From the NCBI GenBank assembly GCA_027563935.2, contig CM050446.2:28647501-28711500 (forward strand): DNA of 64,000 nt, read 5' to 3'. A program made the position numbers and the translations under genes. The notes beneath the pieces were generated by a model. It did no database searches. It was not told where the DNA came from and saw only the letters and a program-made list of their open reading frames with translations. The DNA is from Costus lasius. Taxonomy: Eukaryota; Streptophyta; Magnoliopsida; Zingiberales; Costaceae. Positions 48,060-60,542 of this stretch are shown piece by piece (positions within the stretch are counted from its first letter, which is position 1; each line of letters starts with the position of its first letter).

Positions 48060-50259
48060 TGATACATTCACAAGTGCATGGATTTATCGAAGTAATAAAA
48101 AGATTATCGTTCCCAACGAGGATCTGACAGTCAAACACTGATTACACAGTCGATTTATATCTAGATGAATCAAATCATGATTTTTGTTTGGAAACTTCTA
48201 AGTACAAATAAAAAGGAACAGAGGTATCGTTTTTGGTAAAAATCAATTCAGATAAAATTAGGACTTGAGGTTTCGCCACATTGACAAATATGAATTTAGT
48301 AAAAATAAATCTTTAAACAGAAAATTATAGTTTTGAAAGGGATTTTTCCTAGGGTACAGATTACCTCCTCTCGAAGCGTAATCTGGTACTTAATTACACT
48401 AATCCCCTACTCTCGTGACAATTAATGTAACTAAGCCCATTAAGTTCTTTGAAAAACCATGGAATCCTTCAAACGAATCCGAACTACTCCCGTGATCGGA
48501 TTCGTAGGTTTGAAAAGAATAGATCTGACATTGCGAATCACCTCTTGGTCCTTTTCGCAACGTCCAAGACGTAAAATTACTTGATCAGAGTAAATTACGG
48601 AATAGACACAATTCTAATCAAATCAAATCTATAAAATTCATGTAAAAGATTTAAAACAATAGATATAATCCATGAATCGTCAATGGGCTACTCCTCAAAT
48701 CCCAAAAATAGAGTTTACATGATCATGTTTATAGCAAACAACATGTTCATTGATGTAGATTGCATGAAAACTCAATAAGATTACAAAAAAACACTAGAAA
48801 GGTAATTGAAAATCCTTATCCTCGATCTGCAGATGAAGATGGAACGTCCAAATCCTCCTTTGCGTGATTTTCTTGCTTGAATTTTGCCCTAGAAAGTTGA
48901 TTCTCGCCGTCGCCGCTGCCTCCCTTCGTTTTCGTGCATAGAAGCCCCCGAAACCCTTCCAAAATCCTTCCTTTTATAGTCTAATCAGTATAGAACCCAT
49001 CTAGGAAGGTTTCTAGAGAGTCTGGTTCAATTTTGAGTCGAATTGAGTGAAAAACAAAAAAGGCTGACGTTTTCACGGTCCGTAATGAGTTTACGGCCAA
49101 GGCCGTAAATCCTTCTGTGTGTACAGCCCTTTGTACATAGAAAGTTTCTTGGACCATGATGGATTCACGGAATTCTCTCTAAGTCATGGATGAAAATTGT
49201 TCCTTTTGCTTTGCAACTCTCTGCCATCTTATCCTGAATCTTCCCCTTTTTCCGGATCTTCAATTGGTGCCCTAAGTTTCGAGAAATCGTGTTTTCAATT
49301 TTGCAGCGGAAAATTCGGAGTTCTGGGTTTCAAAATATGGTACCGTATCCGGATTATGACAGTGCCGTATTTTCCTTCTGTAAGTTCTGGGCAGCAAATA
49401 CGGTACCGTGTCAATATCGCCCAATTATACGGTAGTGTTGTATTCTTACTGAAGTCTTCTAGTCAGAATTGCCACAAAATACGGTACCGTGTACCTTCAT
49501 ATGGTAGTGTCGTATTCTTGTCAAATCTTTCTGGTCGAAAACGCTGAATAATACGGCACTGTGTAGTTCCATATGGTAGTGTCATATTTCCTCCAAGTCT
49601 TCTGGTTGTTTCTGATGCAAAATACGGTACCGTGTACCGTATTTTTGCTAGAAGGTCCATTTTGACTTGAAAATTGTTGTGTAAACTCCTCTTGATGTTT
49701 AGAACTCGTTCGTGCATTGATATTGCTCGAAAACCAGTGATAATGATGCCTTTTTACCTGAAATTGGTCAAATCCAAAGATTGTGTAGATTCTGAAGTTT
49801 TTGGTAAAAAGGTATAAAAACAAGGCAAGAGAGTGAGATTATGGTTCAAAAGACTACTAAATAAGTATGAAAAACATTATGAAATTTAGAGTCTCCAGGC
49901 CTCACCCGTGAAAGTTTATGTGAACTTTTTAGCTTAGCTGATTTCATCGCCCTTCGAACACCAAAATTACGGTCGAGGCCAGAATTACGGCCAAGGCCGT
50001 AAATATTGAAATCTTCACTATTTTCGCTCCAAATTTGATGTGCAAGCTCGTAATCTCCTCGAGAATCATGCTATATATTCAAAACTCATAAAATCCATCA
50101 TGTTTATGCCATTTTACCTACATTTTCAATAAAACCAAGAAAAGTGAAGATTCTGTGCAAAGTGAAGTAAAAACATTAAAAATTGCATAAAATTATTCAA
50201 TTAAGCCCAAAATATGATCTAAAATGTAGGCAAAAATATGGTGTAAATGCAACTCATCA
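48060..50259 (-). repeat. Left LTR of element C
   Basis: It runs from TGATACATTCAC to GCAACTCATCA. It is 2,200 bp long against 1,471 bp for the right LTR; the difference is the inserted fragment at 49171-49899. The minus-strand TATA box is at 48972-48978. Confidence 0.88.
49171..49899 (-). mobile_element. LTR fragment of a B-like family inside the C LTR
   Basis: About 729 bp absent from the right LTR of C. It contains ATACGGTACCGTGT palindromes and, near its right end, the reverse complement of the B LTR start region (AGTCTTTTGAGCCATA-like, then TATGAAATTTAGAGTC). Both true LTR ends are missing and there is no clean target duplication. Confidence 0.7.
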
Positions 50260-51806
50260 AATACCCTAGACTTAAAATTTTGCTTGTCCTCAAGCAATAC
50301 CTTGATATGTATAAAGAATGTAAAGATAAGGAATACTAATTTGTTTTTGCCCCTAATAACATCCTTAGTTCACAAATTAAGTAATCAATCTTTCAAACTC
50401 AAGTAATTCAAGAAAAAATCATAATAGAAATAAATTCCCAAGAGGTTACAATCCAAGAAAGATAAAATTTATAATTCATGTCATAATATTCATTCTTCAC
50501 AGACTAAATATCGAATACTTCATTTTAATAAATCTATCTTACTCAATAGACAAAAATTTATTTCAAGAATCTTGGTGATGTTAAAGATAAGAGATTTTTA
50601 AAGCAATTTGGTCTTTAAACTATTATATGCTATTTACCGTTAGCATCATAACACTGTTTAAAGTATACCACGGAGTAGTATAATTTAACTCGTAGTCTCA
50701 ATCATGAAAGTCAGCGGAGTTGTCCACTTAACCTACAACTTTCTCTTTTTCTCCATTTTTATTTTCTTTTTTTTTTCTTTTTTTTAATTTCTGGAGAAAG
50801 TTGGTCAGTGGCATGGTATTTAAATCGTTATTGATCTTTCTGCAAGAGGGTTAAATATTTGTTTTAAAAGTTCTCCCTCTGTTACTTGATCACAACAAAT
50901 TTAAAGTATACCAAACGATAGTATAATTTAACTCATGACTTAAGATTTCTTAACTAGAGGAGTTGGAGCAAATCTCAATTTAAAGAAATATCACCAAATT
51001 CTATTCATAAAAATTCTCATCAAGCAAAAATAGATAAATTAAACTTTCAAGTATAAAGATACTATGCATGTGTCGTTCGAATATATAACAATCTATGTAT
51101 AAATTTTATCAATACCAGAATTGAATTTACTCAACAATTTAAGACCACATGAAATTTCAAAAATTTCCTAAGTCATCAAATCAATCACTCAAAATGTTTC
51201 CTAACTTTAAAATTAAGGACAAAACAAATTTGATTACCCTTAAAAATCATAAATATTTAAAATACATATCTATAAAGCTTTGAAGAAAAAGCAAAATATA
51301 TGAGGACACCCTAGACTTAAATTGTTGCATATGTATGAACATCAAATAAATAAATGAAGGATTTCAGAAAAATTTTGCAAGAGTTCCCTTTGTAATGTTG
51401 GAGAAAACTTATACAATTATATCAAAAGATAGAAACATGACCCAGAAAAATCTAGAAACTTTATCACAACCAAGATATCAACAATTTACACTATAAACAA
51501 GTTTCAAATATCAAATACCATCATGTTTCACTATCAAAATCACATTCTATATATACTCACAAAGAGATTTCCGCAAGAATCACGGTCCGTGAATGAATCA
51601 CGGTTCGTGAATAATTCACGGCTGCACCCGTGATGGTCTCGTTAATTACTTTTTTTCCATATAAAAATTCTCCAAAAATTCCTACAAGTAAAACAACATA
51701 TCAGAAGATTTTTCATCAAAAAAAAATTCATCAAAACATGCTGTATAAATTCCTAGAAAATCTAAAGGAAACTAAAAACTAAACTAAGAGTAGTAGAAGT
51801 AAAAAA
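50260..51806 (-). other. 3' untranslated region of element C
   Basis: AT-rich. The part beside the LTR matches A and B (TTGAGGACAAGCAAAATTTT on the minus strand, then a polypurine tract). Two copies of a motif with GAGTTAAATTATACTA and GGTATACTTTAAA lie at 50655-50695 and 50895-50940. CACGGTCCGTGA-type palindromes lie at 51580-51635. Confidence 0.55.
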
Positions 51807-51854
51807 TTTGGGTTGCCTCCCAAAAAGCGCTTGTTTAAGGTCAATAGCTTGACC
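51807..51854 (-). promoter_or_regulatory. Conserved double-hairpin module of element C
   Basis: The minus strand reads GGTCAAGCTATTGACC (6-bp stem), 7 bases, AGCGCT, 1 base, then TTTGGGAGGCAACCCAAA (perfect 6-bp stem, loop AGGCAA). It begins 12 bases after the end of the ORF at 51866. Confidence 0.75.
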
Positions 51855-51865
51855 AATGCTTCATG

Positions 51866-53057
51866 TCATGGTAGAGTTGGTGAATCTGTGCCATAGTAGA
51901 GAGTATATAATCTTCTTCTTTTCCTCCGTCTCAAGAGTGTGCCCACCACAGTATATATCCAGTGAAATAGGTGGATCCATGTTGCAGTGACCAGTATATG
52001 CATACAAAAACAAAAGTTAAAGTCATGCAAAGAATACTCAATAATTTTTCTATATTTATCCAAAAGTAAAATCATGCATTCTTCCTTTAAATTTGTATCA
52101 GCAATTGGAAGAAGACTAGAATTAAAATCAAAGAATTCATACCTTAGATTGATCAAGAAGTTTTCAAATTTTATTTTGGATTTTTCACTTACATCAATGT
52201 CAATATGATCAAGAATCTCATGTGTTATCATCTTTTGGGTACCTATGGTTGGATTTGCATCAAATAATATTTCAGTCATCTCATCATCATTATCCTCAAT
52301 ATCATTTCCTTCATCATCTGTCATGCAAATTTTTAATGGATTTCTCACAAGAAAAGGAATTGATGGTTCACATGGTAGTGGTGGTGTAATATGCTCAGGA
52401 TTCTCTTCCTCATCTTTTTCCTCAATTTGTTTCTCTTCAGTGAGGTATTCCATCCTAACACTATCAAATTCACCCCCTTCTATATCAATACTTCTTATTT
52501 GAGGATCCTTAAATTCTTCATCTTTATTCTCACAAGACTCCAAAAGTTCAAATTTCTCTTCAAACATGTCCCAAATAATTGTTGCAAGACACTTCATTAT
52601 GTGAGAGGGGACTAGGTGGCTGGTAAAGTGTTGAGGAAGGGTATTTAGAATTTTCAAAATCATCAAAATTTGAAGAAGTTAAATCATAATCCATCAGTGA
52701 TTTTTCTAACTATGAAAAATTCTCAGATTCATCATAGATTTCTTCCTCTATATCATTTTTATCAGTGCCATAAATCTTTCTTCTAAATTCCTCACTTTGT
52801 TTTTTCATAGCAGCTATAGTATTTTCAAGCATGGCTTCTAAGTTGGATTCTTGAAGTTGACTAGAGTTTGATTGTAGAATAAATGTTGGGTTGTTTTGAT
52901 AAAACAAAATTTCATGGTTCTCCCAACTTGGATTATAGATACTAGGGCAAGAGTTAAGGCATGGAGGAATTCCTAATTGACATTCTGTAAAATGATGCCC
53001 ATGATATCCACAAATATCACAAATAACATATTTCAACTTATAACATTGCGTGTTCAA
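51866..53057 (-). pseudogene. Zinc-knuckle and pre-RT remnant ORFs of element C
   Basis: The first frame (53057-52710) has a zinc-knuckle-like CDICGYHGHHFTEC and a coiled-coil-prone stretch. The second (52666-51866) is very acidic and then resembles the leader of Athila pol: SLLPIADTNLKEECMILLLD, RKIIEYSLHDF and CMHIL, matching the CMHRIL position in A. It stops soon after, before any RT motif. Either RT was deleted, or this is a streamlined non-autonomous protein. Confidence 0.6.
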
Positions 53058-53456
53058 ATAATCAGTGTGTTGAGTAAAAGAATTTACCTTTTCTAAAAGT
53101 GATTATGATACATCCATGCCATAATCTCTTGTCATTGTCGGTGGCACATACCTCTGATTCGACCACTGACATTGGTTAAAGATTATATTTGTAATGAAAT
53201 TTAGAAATACAAAATGTAAAATAGGAATGAAAAACAAAGCTTAAAATATGCAGTCAAGTGATTTATGAGTTCTCCTGTTTATACAACATGTTAATCCAAA
53301 AAGAGAAAAATAAAATAAACTAACTAAAAAATGCAAAAAATAAATAAAATTTAGAAAAACGAAAACGAAAACAAAAATCAAACACAAAACAAAAATAAAA
53401 ATAAAAAAATGTCTAGTCTATAAATCTCATGATTAAATCGATATTGACTAGCCTGA

Positions 53457-53474
53457 TCCCCGGCAACGGCACCA
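53457..53474 (-). promoter_or_regulatory. Primer-binding site of C (tRNA-Asp)
   Basis: The minus strand reads TGGTGCCGTTGCCGGGGA, six bases from the right LTR. A second copy, with a perfect match to tRNA-Asp (TGGCGCCGTTGCCGGGGA), is at 48036-48053 beside the left LTR. Confidence 0.88.
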
Positions 53475-53480
53475 AAAATT

Positions 53481-54951
53481 TGATACATTCGCAAGTGCAT
53501 GAATTTATCGAAGTAATAAAAAGATTATCGTTCCCAACGAGGATCTGACAGTCAAGCACTAATCACACGGTCGATTTATATCTAGATGAATCAAATCGTG
53601 ATTTTTGTTTGGAAACTTCTAAGTACAAATAAAAAGGAACAGAGGTAGCGTTTTTGGTAAAAATCAATTCAGATAAAATTAGGACTTGAGGTTTTGCCAC
53701 ATTAACAAATATGAATTTAGTAAAAATAAATCTTTAAACAGAAAATTATAGTTTTGAAAGGGATTTTTCCTAGGGTATAGATTACCTCCTCTCGAAGCGT
53801 AATCTGGTACTTAATTACACTAATCCCCTACTCTCGTGACAATTAATGTAACTAAGCCCATTAAGTTCTATGAAAAACCATGGAATCCTTCAGACGAATC
53901 CGAACTACTCCCGTGATCAGATTCATAGGTTTGAAAAGAATAGATCTGATATTGCGATTCACCTCTCGGTCCTTCTCGTAACGTCTAAGACGTAAAATTA
54001 CTTGATCAGGGTAAATTACAGAATAGACACAATTCTAATCAAATCAAATCTATAAAATTCATGTAAAAGATTTAAAACAATAGATATAATCCATGAATCG
54101 TCAATGGGCTACTCCCCAACTCCCAAAAATAGAGTTTACACGATCATGTTTATAGCGAACAGCATGTTCATTGATGTAGATTACATGAACACTCAATAAG
54201 ATTACAAGAAAACACTAGAAAGGTAATTGAAAATCCTTATCCTCAATCTGGAGATGAAGATGGAACGTCCAAATCCTTCTTTGTGTGATCTTCTTGCTTG
54301 AATTTTGCCCTAGAAAGTTGATTCTCACCATCGCCGCCACCTCCCTTCATTTTCATGCATAGAAGCCCCTAAAACCCTTCCAAAATCTTTCCTTTTATAG
54401 TATAATCAATATAGAACCCATCTAGGAAGGTTTCTAGAGAGTCTGGTTCAATTTGGAGTCGAATCGAGTGAAAAACAGAAAAGACAGACGTTTTCACAGC
54501 CCGTAATGAATTTACGGCCAAGGCCGTAATTCCTTCTGTGTGTACAACCCTTTGCACACAGAAAGTTTCACAGACCGTGATGGATTCACGGCCTCACCCG
54601 TGAAAGTTTCTGTGAACTTTTTAACTTAGCCGATTTCGTCGCCCTTCGAACGCCAAAATTACGGCCGAGGCTAGAATTACGGCCAAGGCCGTAAATGTTA
54701 AAATCTTCACTATTTTCGCTCCAAATTTGACGTGCAAGCTCGTAATCTCCTCGGGAATCAAGCTATGGCTTCAAAACTCATAAAATCCATTATTTTTATG
54801 CCGTTTTACCTACATTTTCAATAAAATCAAGAAAAGTAAAGATTCTGTGTAAAGTGAAGAAAAAACATTAAAAATTGCATAAAATCATTCAATTAAGCCC
54901 AAAATATGATCTAAAATATGGGCAAAAATATGGTGTAAATGCAACTCATCA
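53481..54951 (-). repeat. Right (5') LTR of element C
   Basis: 1,471 bp from TGATACATTCGC to GCAACTCATCA. The minus-strand TATA box (TATAAAA) is at 54393-54399. Palindromes of the forms TTTACGGCCAAGGCCGTAA and TTCACGGCCTCACCCGTGAA lie at 54495-54690, 100-290 bp upstream. Confidence 0.9.
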
Positions 54952-55038
54952 GCATGCAATCCTATAGTGATTACATGAAGATAAAACATCACAGGCATGC
55001 ATTAGCAGGTAAGGAAAGCAGTAAAAGGATGATGTGAT
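54952..55038 (-). other. Short copia 5'-leader-like fragment
   Basis: 87 bp with AACATCACAGGCATGC, a motif that occurs twice in the 5' leader of copia element I (61190-61245). It may be a leftover of the H leader, into which C-related sequence and I inserted. Confidence 0.35.
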
Positions 55039-57265
55039 TGTTAGGGAATGCCGGGTGTAATTTAAAATTTTGCAGTCCCAGGACGCAGCGGAAGAAGCAT
55101 TACACCCGAAACACATTCCTTTCCCAAGGATCCATGCGAGAGAGAAGACACAAGGATGTGTTAGAGATGTACCTCTTTTGCTTGTTTAGATGTCGAAGCC
55201 ATGTTGAAGGCGCCCAAGTGTTCGCCCTCTACAAGTATCCACGCGTCGACTCCTTGATCGTTGCTCCCTTCCACGCTCGGTGCTAGCCTCGGGAAGAGAA
55301 TCGAGCCTTAGGGTTCCTTCACTCTTCTTGCGCCACCTCCAAGGTTCATGTGCCAAGTGCAAGGAAGATGCCGCCAACCCCTTATCCTCTTCACTCCAAG
55401 AGAAGAGGGAGAAGATGAGTTTCGGCCTTGAGGAAGATTAAGGGAAAATTGCGCCACCAAGTCCTTCTCCAAGTCACGCCAAGAGGAGAGGAAGGAGAAG
55501 ACTTGCGGTCACTTGTTGGAAGAAGGGTTGCGCCACTTTGATGTTGTCACCCTTTGCCCTTGCTTTCGCCCCTCTACTTGTGTTCACGTCTCCAAGCGTT
55601 CATCATCTAGAGAGGGCGACAATGGGTCCTATAACTAGGACTAGAGGCGGTTTGAGCAAGGGCTAGGATCATGCCAAGTGTATGGCTAGGATGAGGTGTC
55701 TTGAAGTAAGGAAAGTCTCCAAGACTTTACCATAAACCTCATTCAACCTATCCATAAAAGTCTAAACACTATATCAGCCCAAGACATGCCTCAAATCCAT
55801 TCTTACCATCAAAGGCTAAGTGGCTAGGCGCAACATGCATGAGGAGTTTCGGCTAGGGTAAGGGTTTTGGGAGAAACTAGGGTTTGAGGTAAGGTAAGTC
55901 TCCAAGACATTACCATATACCTCTTCCCTATGTTCATATGCGCCTAGGAACTTCCCATAAAAGTTCTCAAGCCATATCAGCCCCAAGACTTACCTTAGAG
56001 GCAAGTATTCCATCCAAGGAAGAAGGGCTAGGCGCCCTTTACTTCCATAATGAAGCAAAGGCGCCTCCCTCACCCCATTATGCCCCTAGGCGCCATTGGG
56101 GTGAGATTTCTCCCCATTATACCCTTTTAAGCCAATTCCTCTTCATGACAACTAATTATTGGGCCTCATTGGATAATGAGCTAGCCCAAACTTCATGGCA
56201 TGGGTTGATTAAGCCATTGGATCCAATCCAATGCAACCCTAATCCAAATGTGACCAATCTAGGTCAAGTTCAGGTCAACCTGCCAAAAATGAAGTTTGGC
56301 TCCAATAACTTTCTTCCAACTCATCAGGCCCATTGGCGCTGATGAAATCTTCCAAATTGATCCAAGTTATCCAATAACTTGATCCTAAGGCTTCTGATTA
56401 AAGCAACGTCAAGAGTCTATTGCGTGTGACCCCGTAGGATCCATATGACAATGGCAATGATGTAAACATCATAAGTAGTGAGGGGTATCTAGCAACACAT
56501 CACTACTACCCATGTCATAGGACTTAAGTCATTATGGCAACAACTCCTAACAAGCAACGAGGATTCCCATTGCATTACAGATCCCTTTGCCTAAGCTGAT
56601 ATCCTGCCATTAGATTAGTCTCAAGTTTATTATCCAATGCATTGGTCATGACTCAACAAGTGTGGCCACACTCTCCTGTTATGCACCAATAAGGTGGGGC
56701 GCCCCGAGGTGGATATCATGCTTCCTCTGAAGGAAGGGGCAAATCCTACTATTGGTCATCCATGTCTCTACGTGACTTATGACATGCCCAATGACAGTCG
56801 TTTTGGTCTCCCAGTTACGGAGAGACGTAAGACTGTATTAAAGCATACCCATCATCAAATCTAGACATAAATACCTCAAGTCTAAGGATCAATGCAAAAC
56901 CTCTTGCATGTGAGATTGACTTGTTGACTAGACAAGTCAATCCTCGCGGCGGATCACTCCAGTGCATCCAATGCACCTGTATGTCTGCGTTACTGTGCCC
57001 CGCACCTAACCAGCCCATACACCAGTCTCACATGTACCAAAGCTGTCCCATATCTGCTAAGGTACCTTGTCTGGGGATAGCTTATGAGAATGGATCCAAT
57101 CCAAACTCCTGGGATATTATTTATGCAACTCAATACATCAACACAGGTAGAGAAGTCTGCATAATAACGACCATGCCTATATAAAGAGTAATAGTTCTAT
57201 CAAAGTACATTCAACCAATGCCTGACCATGTCCATACATTGGTCTTTAGGGCATATACACCAACA
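55039..57265 (-). repeat. 3' LTR of element I
   Basis: 2,227 bp from TGTTAGGGAATG to ATACACCAACA, followed by the polypurine tract (AGTGGGAGA on the minus strand). Frames here repeat exactly in the 5' LTR and are not genes. Confidence 0.9.
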
Positions 57266-57289
57266 ATCTCCCACTTGCACTAAGACCAA

Positions 57290-59900
57290 GGACAACTGGT
57301 GTTTAGCCAGTTCCAATGTCTCTAGTATGACCTATTTAGCTTCCGCTGTGCCAGAGGCTAGGTCAGTGGGGTTTTCCCGATTGCTATCTGTGTTTATTTT
57401 AACAAATTTGATCATCATCCTTATTCATGATCTCTAAGATCAGATGATATGCTGTAGTACATACTTGAGCATTAAGTTCCTTTTCTTATGCTATGGCCCC
57501 ACTAATAACTATACTGGACCATCAAACACTATGAACTAGATCAAGTTCAAATGAATAAAGCTGCATCCTTGGCTGCCACAAGGAGCTGGAATGTACTCAG
57601 CCTTATTTGTAGAATCTTGCCACTTTGGTTTGCTTTCACCATACAACACCATAACAAGGCAAAGCGCAAATCCTGGCTGTGATCAATAGTCACTAGACTG
57701 GAATGAAGTGTCAGTGTACCCCTGTACACAAAATTCTTTCTTGTCTATCATAGACTAGACTCCAATCCTTTATACTTCCCAAGTATATATACAAGGATTG
57801 CTTTCACAGCTATCTAGTGTTAAACACTAAGATCTGATTGAAACTTGCTGGCTATGCTCCAAGCATTTGCCACAAATGGTCTTGAGTATATTATTCAAAA
57901 CATGATCCATCCTACACACCATGTATCAGGACTTTAGACCCATGTTATTACTCTCCAACTGTGCCACAGGACACAACATCTTTGAGAGACTCAGACCATA
58001 TCTTCCTAGAAGGTATCAATATTTGGAATCATCCAATATAAACCTCTCCAGAAACTCTTGGATGAACATAGATTGACTAAAGGGCAATGACTTTCTTGGA
58101 TCTCTATCTTTAGATCCTCATACCTAAGATGTTGGCATCATTCCCTAGATCATTCTTCTTGAAATACATATCAAACCTTTCTTTCACCATGTGAAGAGTT
58201 GAGATGTCATTCCATGTGAGGAGAATGTCATCAATCATCTAGAACAAGAAATACTATTAAGGTGCTCCCACTAATCTTCTTGTAAACACAGGCTTTTTCA
58301 ACCATGCTTGCATAACATCATGCATATCTATATGGCCTTGATATGAAAACCTTCTGGCTATTTCCTTATAGATATCTTTTCAGATGTCCTTGCAAGAAAA
58401 GCAGTTATCATAACAAGATGCCATAATTGATCATGCAATTACAACAAGCAGATCCCTAATGGATTTAAAGCTCAGCTATTGGTGAAAATTTCATTATTAT
58501 CCACCCAGTGGATTTGCCTGAAATTATTGCTCACTAGCTTGTCTTTTAAGGTAACAATGTTACCTTCCATGTCTATCTTCCTAGAAGATTTATTATAGCC
58601 TGTGGGAATTACCCCTTTTGGCAGCTTATCCAAGTCCCAGACTTGATTAGCAGACATAGAGTCCATTATGGTTCTCATGGCCCTTAGCCATTTCTTGGAA
58701 TCTGGTCCACCGACCGCTTCCATTTCCTCATAAGTCTTAGGTTCATGCTTGATGAAAAATTTTTCATGCCCAGCATATCGAATCGATCCAGACTTATGTT
58801 ATTCCTGTGTTACTTGAACCTCAGGTTGACTTTCAACCTGTATGTGAGATTTTGCTCTCCATCTGTGTCTAATTATATTGTGGTTGATTCTGGACCTTGT
58901 CCAAATCAGATCTACTCCCACTGGCTTCTTTCAAGAGAAATACTTTCTCAAGAGAGACAGCAGTTTGAGCAACAAATATTTTGTTCTCCTTGGGATAGAA
59001 TTAGCACTCTATAGTGCACCACAAACACATACTTTTTGAATCACTGCACATTACATTCCCAATTCCATTGAAGAAATGGGATATTTGTAGTTCTTAACTC
59101 AAAAGCTAACTTAGACATTTTCTTATGGAGTAGCAGTACTTCTGTTTGCATGGCATCATAGTAGTATATTTGCATGACTACTCAAAGATGGAACCACATC
59201 CAATGTGTTCCTTTTCTTTCTTTGAAATTCACCACACAGTGGTGAGCTAAGAAGGCTGTGAGATAACTCCACACTTCTTAGGACAGTCATCAAATTCTCC
59301 ACTTAATCATCTTGATCCAATCAAGGTGCTTTGATAGATCCTTCAATTTGACTCAATACTTCATTTATGAACTTCTTGGATTTTTCCAAAGTTCTTGGGT
59401 TGCGTGAGGCATACCCAAACCTAATGAAGTACATATAAAACTCCTTTTAGTGCTTGTTTACATGGGTCCACTCACATTGCTGTGTCATAGATCCAACAAG
59501 TCACTTATTCCTTCCATCTTTTCCGGTGAAGGCAGCATCTGTCACATTGTTCCTTTGAACTAGGCTCACATGTATCATAATCCTGAAAGGATAATGATCC
59601 TAATAGTCCATGGACTTTTGGATGTGACCATTGTTCTATGGTTCAAGAGACAATGCTATAAGAGGAATTTTATTGAATCATTAGATCTGATCTTGTGTTA
59701 CATATAGAACTATTGTCAATTGTATCACTTCAATAGAACATCTCAGATTAAAGAAAAATATTATTTATTATTTCAAACTGAAGTCCTTTCCAAAAGGAAT
59801 GATGTTCTAATACATATGCTGATACAATAATAGCAAAGTTTTATATAAAGTCTTCAAGGCAGTGAGATGATATCAACAGCAGCATCCAATGCTCCGTTCC
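57290..59900 (-). pseudogene. Decayed pol of copia element I
   Basis: An RNase H remnant near 57540-57640 reads as a degraded form of the H sequence. RT is clearest at 58472-58723, with WLRAMRTIMDSMSANQVWDL followed by a degraded KWVFKRKxDMEGNIVT region. Integrase traces are near 59200-59560. No domain is intact; catalytic motifs of RT are not readable. Confidence 0.65.
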
Positions 59901-59978
59901 TGACCCGAGAGTCGATCCCATCAAGCCTCTTTGTCCTACTTCTTTTGAGCTCCTGCACATGTAAAACATATGTGAGCC

Positions 59979-60542
59979 TCACATACGGTACCCAGTACCC
60001 ATGAATAAGAAGTAGACAAAAGACCTCGGTAACACAATACCTGAAGTGGATGGATTACATCCCTTCCTCTTTGCCATGCTCTTTTTGGCCATCAATCCTC
60101 TTCGAAATACCCATGCATTCCCAGTCTTCCGAAGTATTAGCTTCGAAGATACAGAACCATGGTCTTTCTCAGATTCAGGCACACATTCTGAAGATCCAAC
60201 AGAACTCTCCTGATCATTGTTTATAGAGCATGGTGTGAAGAGACCTTTGAGATGTATGATTAGATCATAGATCCCCATCTCATCACATTCAACCTTGACC
60301 TCTGGGGTCATGCACTCTAAGACAAGAGCAGTGTACTGTTCGTTATCTTCACAATGTTCAAGATAGACATTCCACTCCCAGTCATTAGTGAAATATACAC
60401 TGGGCTGGGATGGAGGTCTTTCAAGAAGATGCACCTTATTTTCTTGTTCCAGTATCTTGGACAAAATCTTGAACCATTTTGTCCAATTTGTCCCATCCAG
60501 TTTATGTTTATAAAGTTTCAATCTTAGATCAGGAGATGCCAT
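59979..60542 (-). pseudogene. Gag of copia element I
   Basis: 187 codons from MASPDLRLKLYKHKLDGTNW, a typical copia gag start, with KWFKILSKILEQENKVHLLE next. The C-terminal half diverges and no zinc knuckle is visible, so it is truncated or decayed, although it is the longest clean frame of the element. Confidence 0.7.

Larger units (their letters stand above)
47812..54951 (-). mobile_element. Athila-like element C, rearranged, non-autonomous
   Basis: Order in + coordinates: 248 bp of internal leader with primer site (47812-48059), LTR (48060-50259), internal region (50260-53480), LTR (53481-54951). The leader left of the left LTR is a second copy of 53230-53480, so the unit is LTR-interior-LTR-interior', as produced by unequal recombination between elements. 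No flanking target duplication was found. The only coding remnants are at 51866-53057; the RT core, RNase H and integrase are absent. Confidence 0.82.

Noticed and set aside
47812..54951. Element C as a simple full-length element with target duplication
   Set aside because: The left LTR is preceded by internal leader sequence, and flanks AAAAC and GCATG do not match.
55038..55286. ORFs repeated at 55,038-56,342 and 61,973-63,355 as duplicated genes
   Set aside because: They are the two LTR copies of element I, with no coding features.
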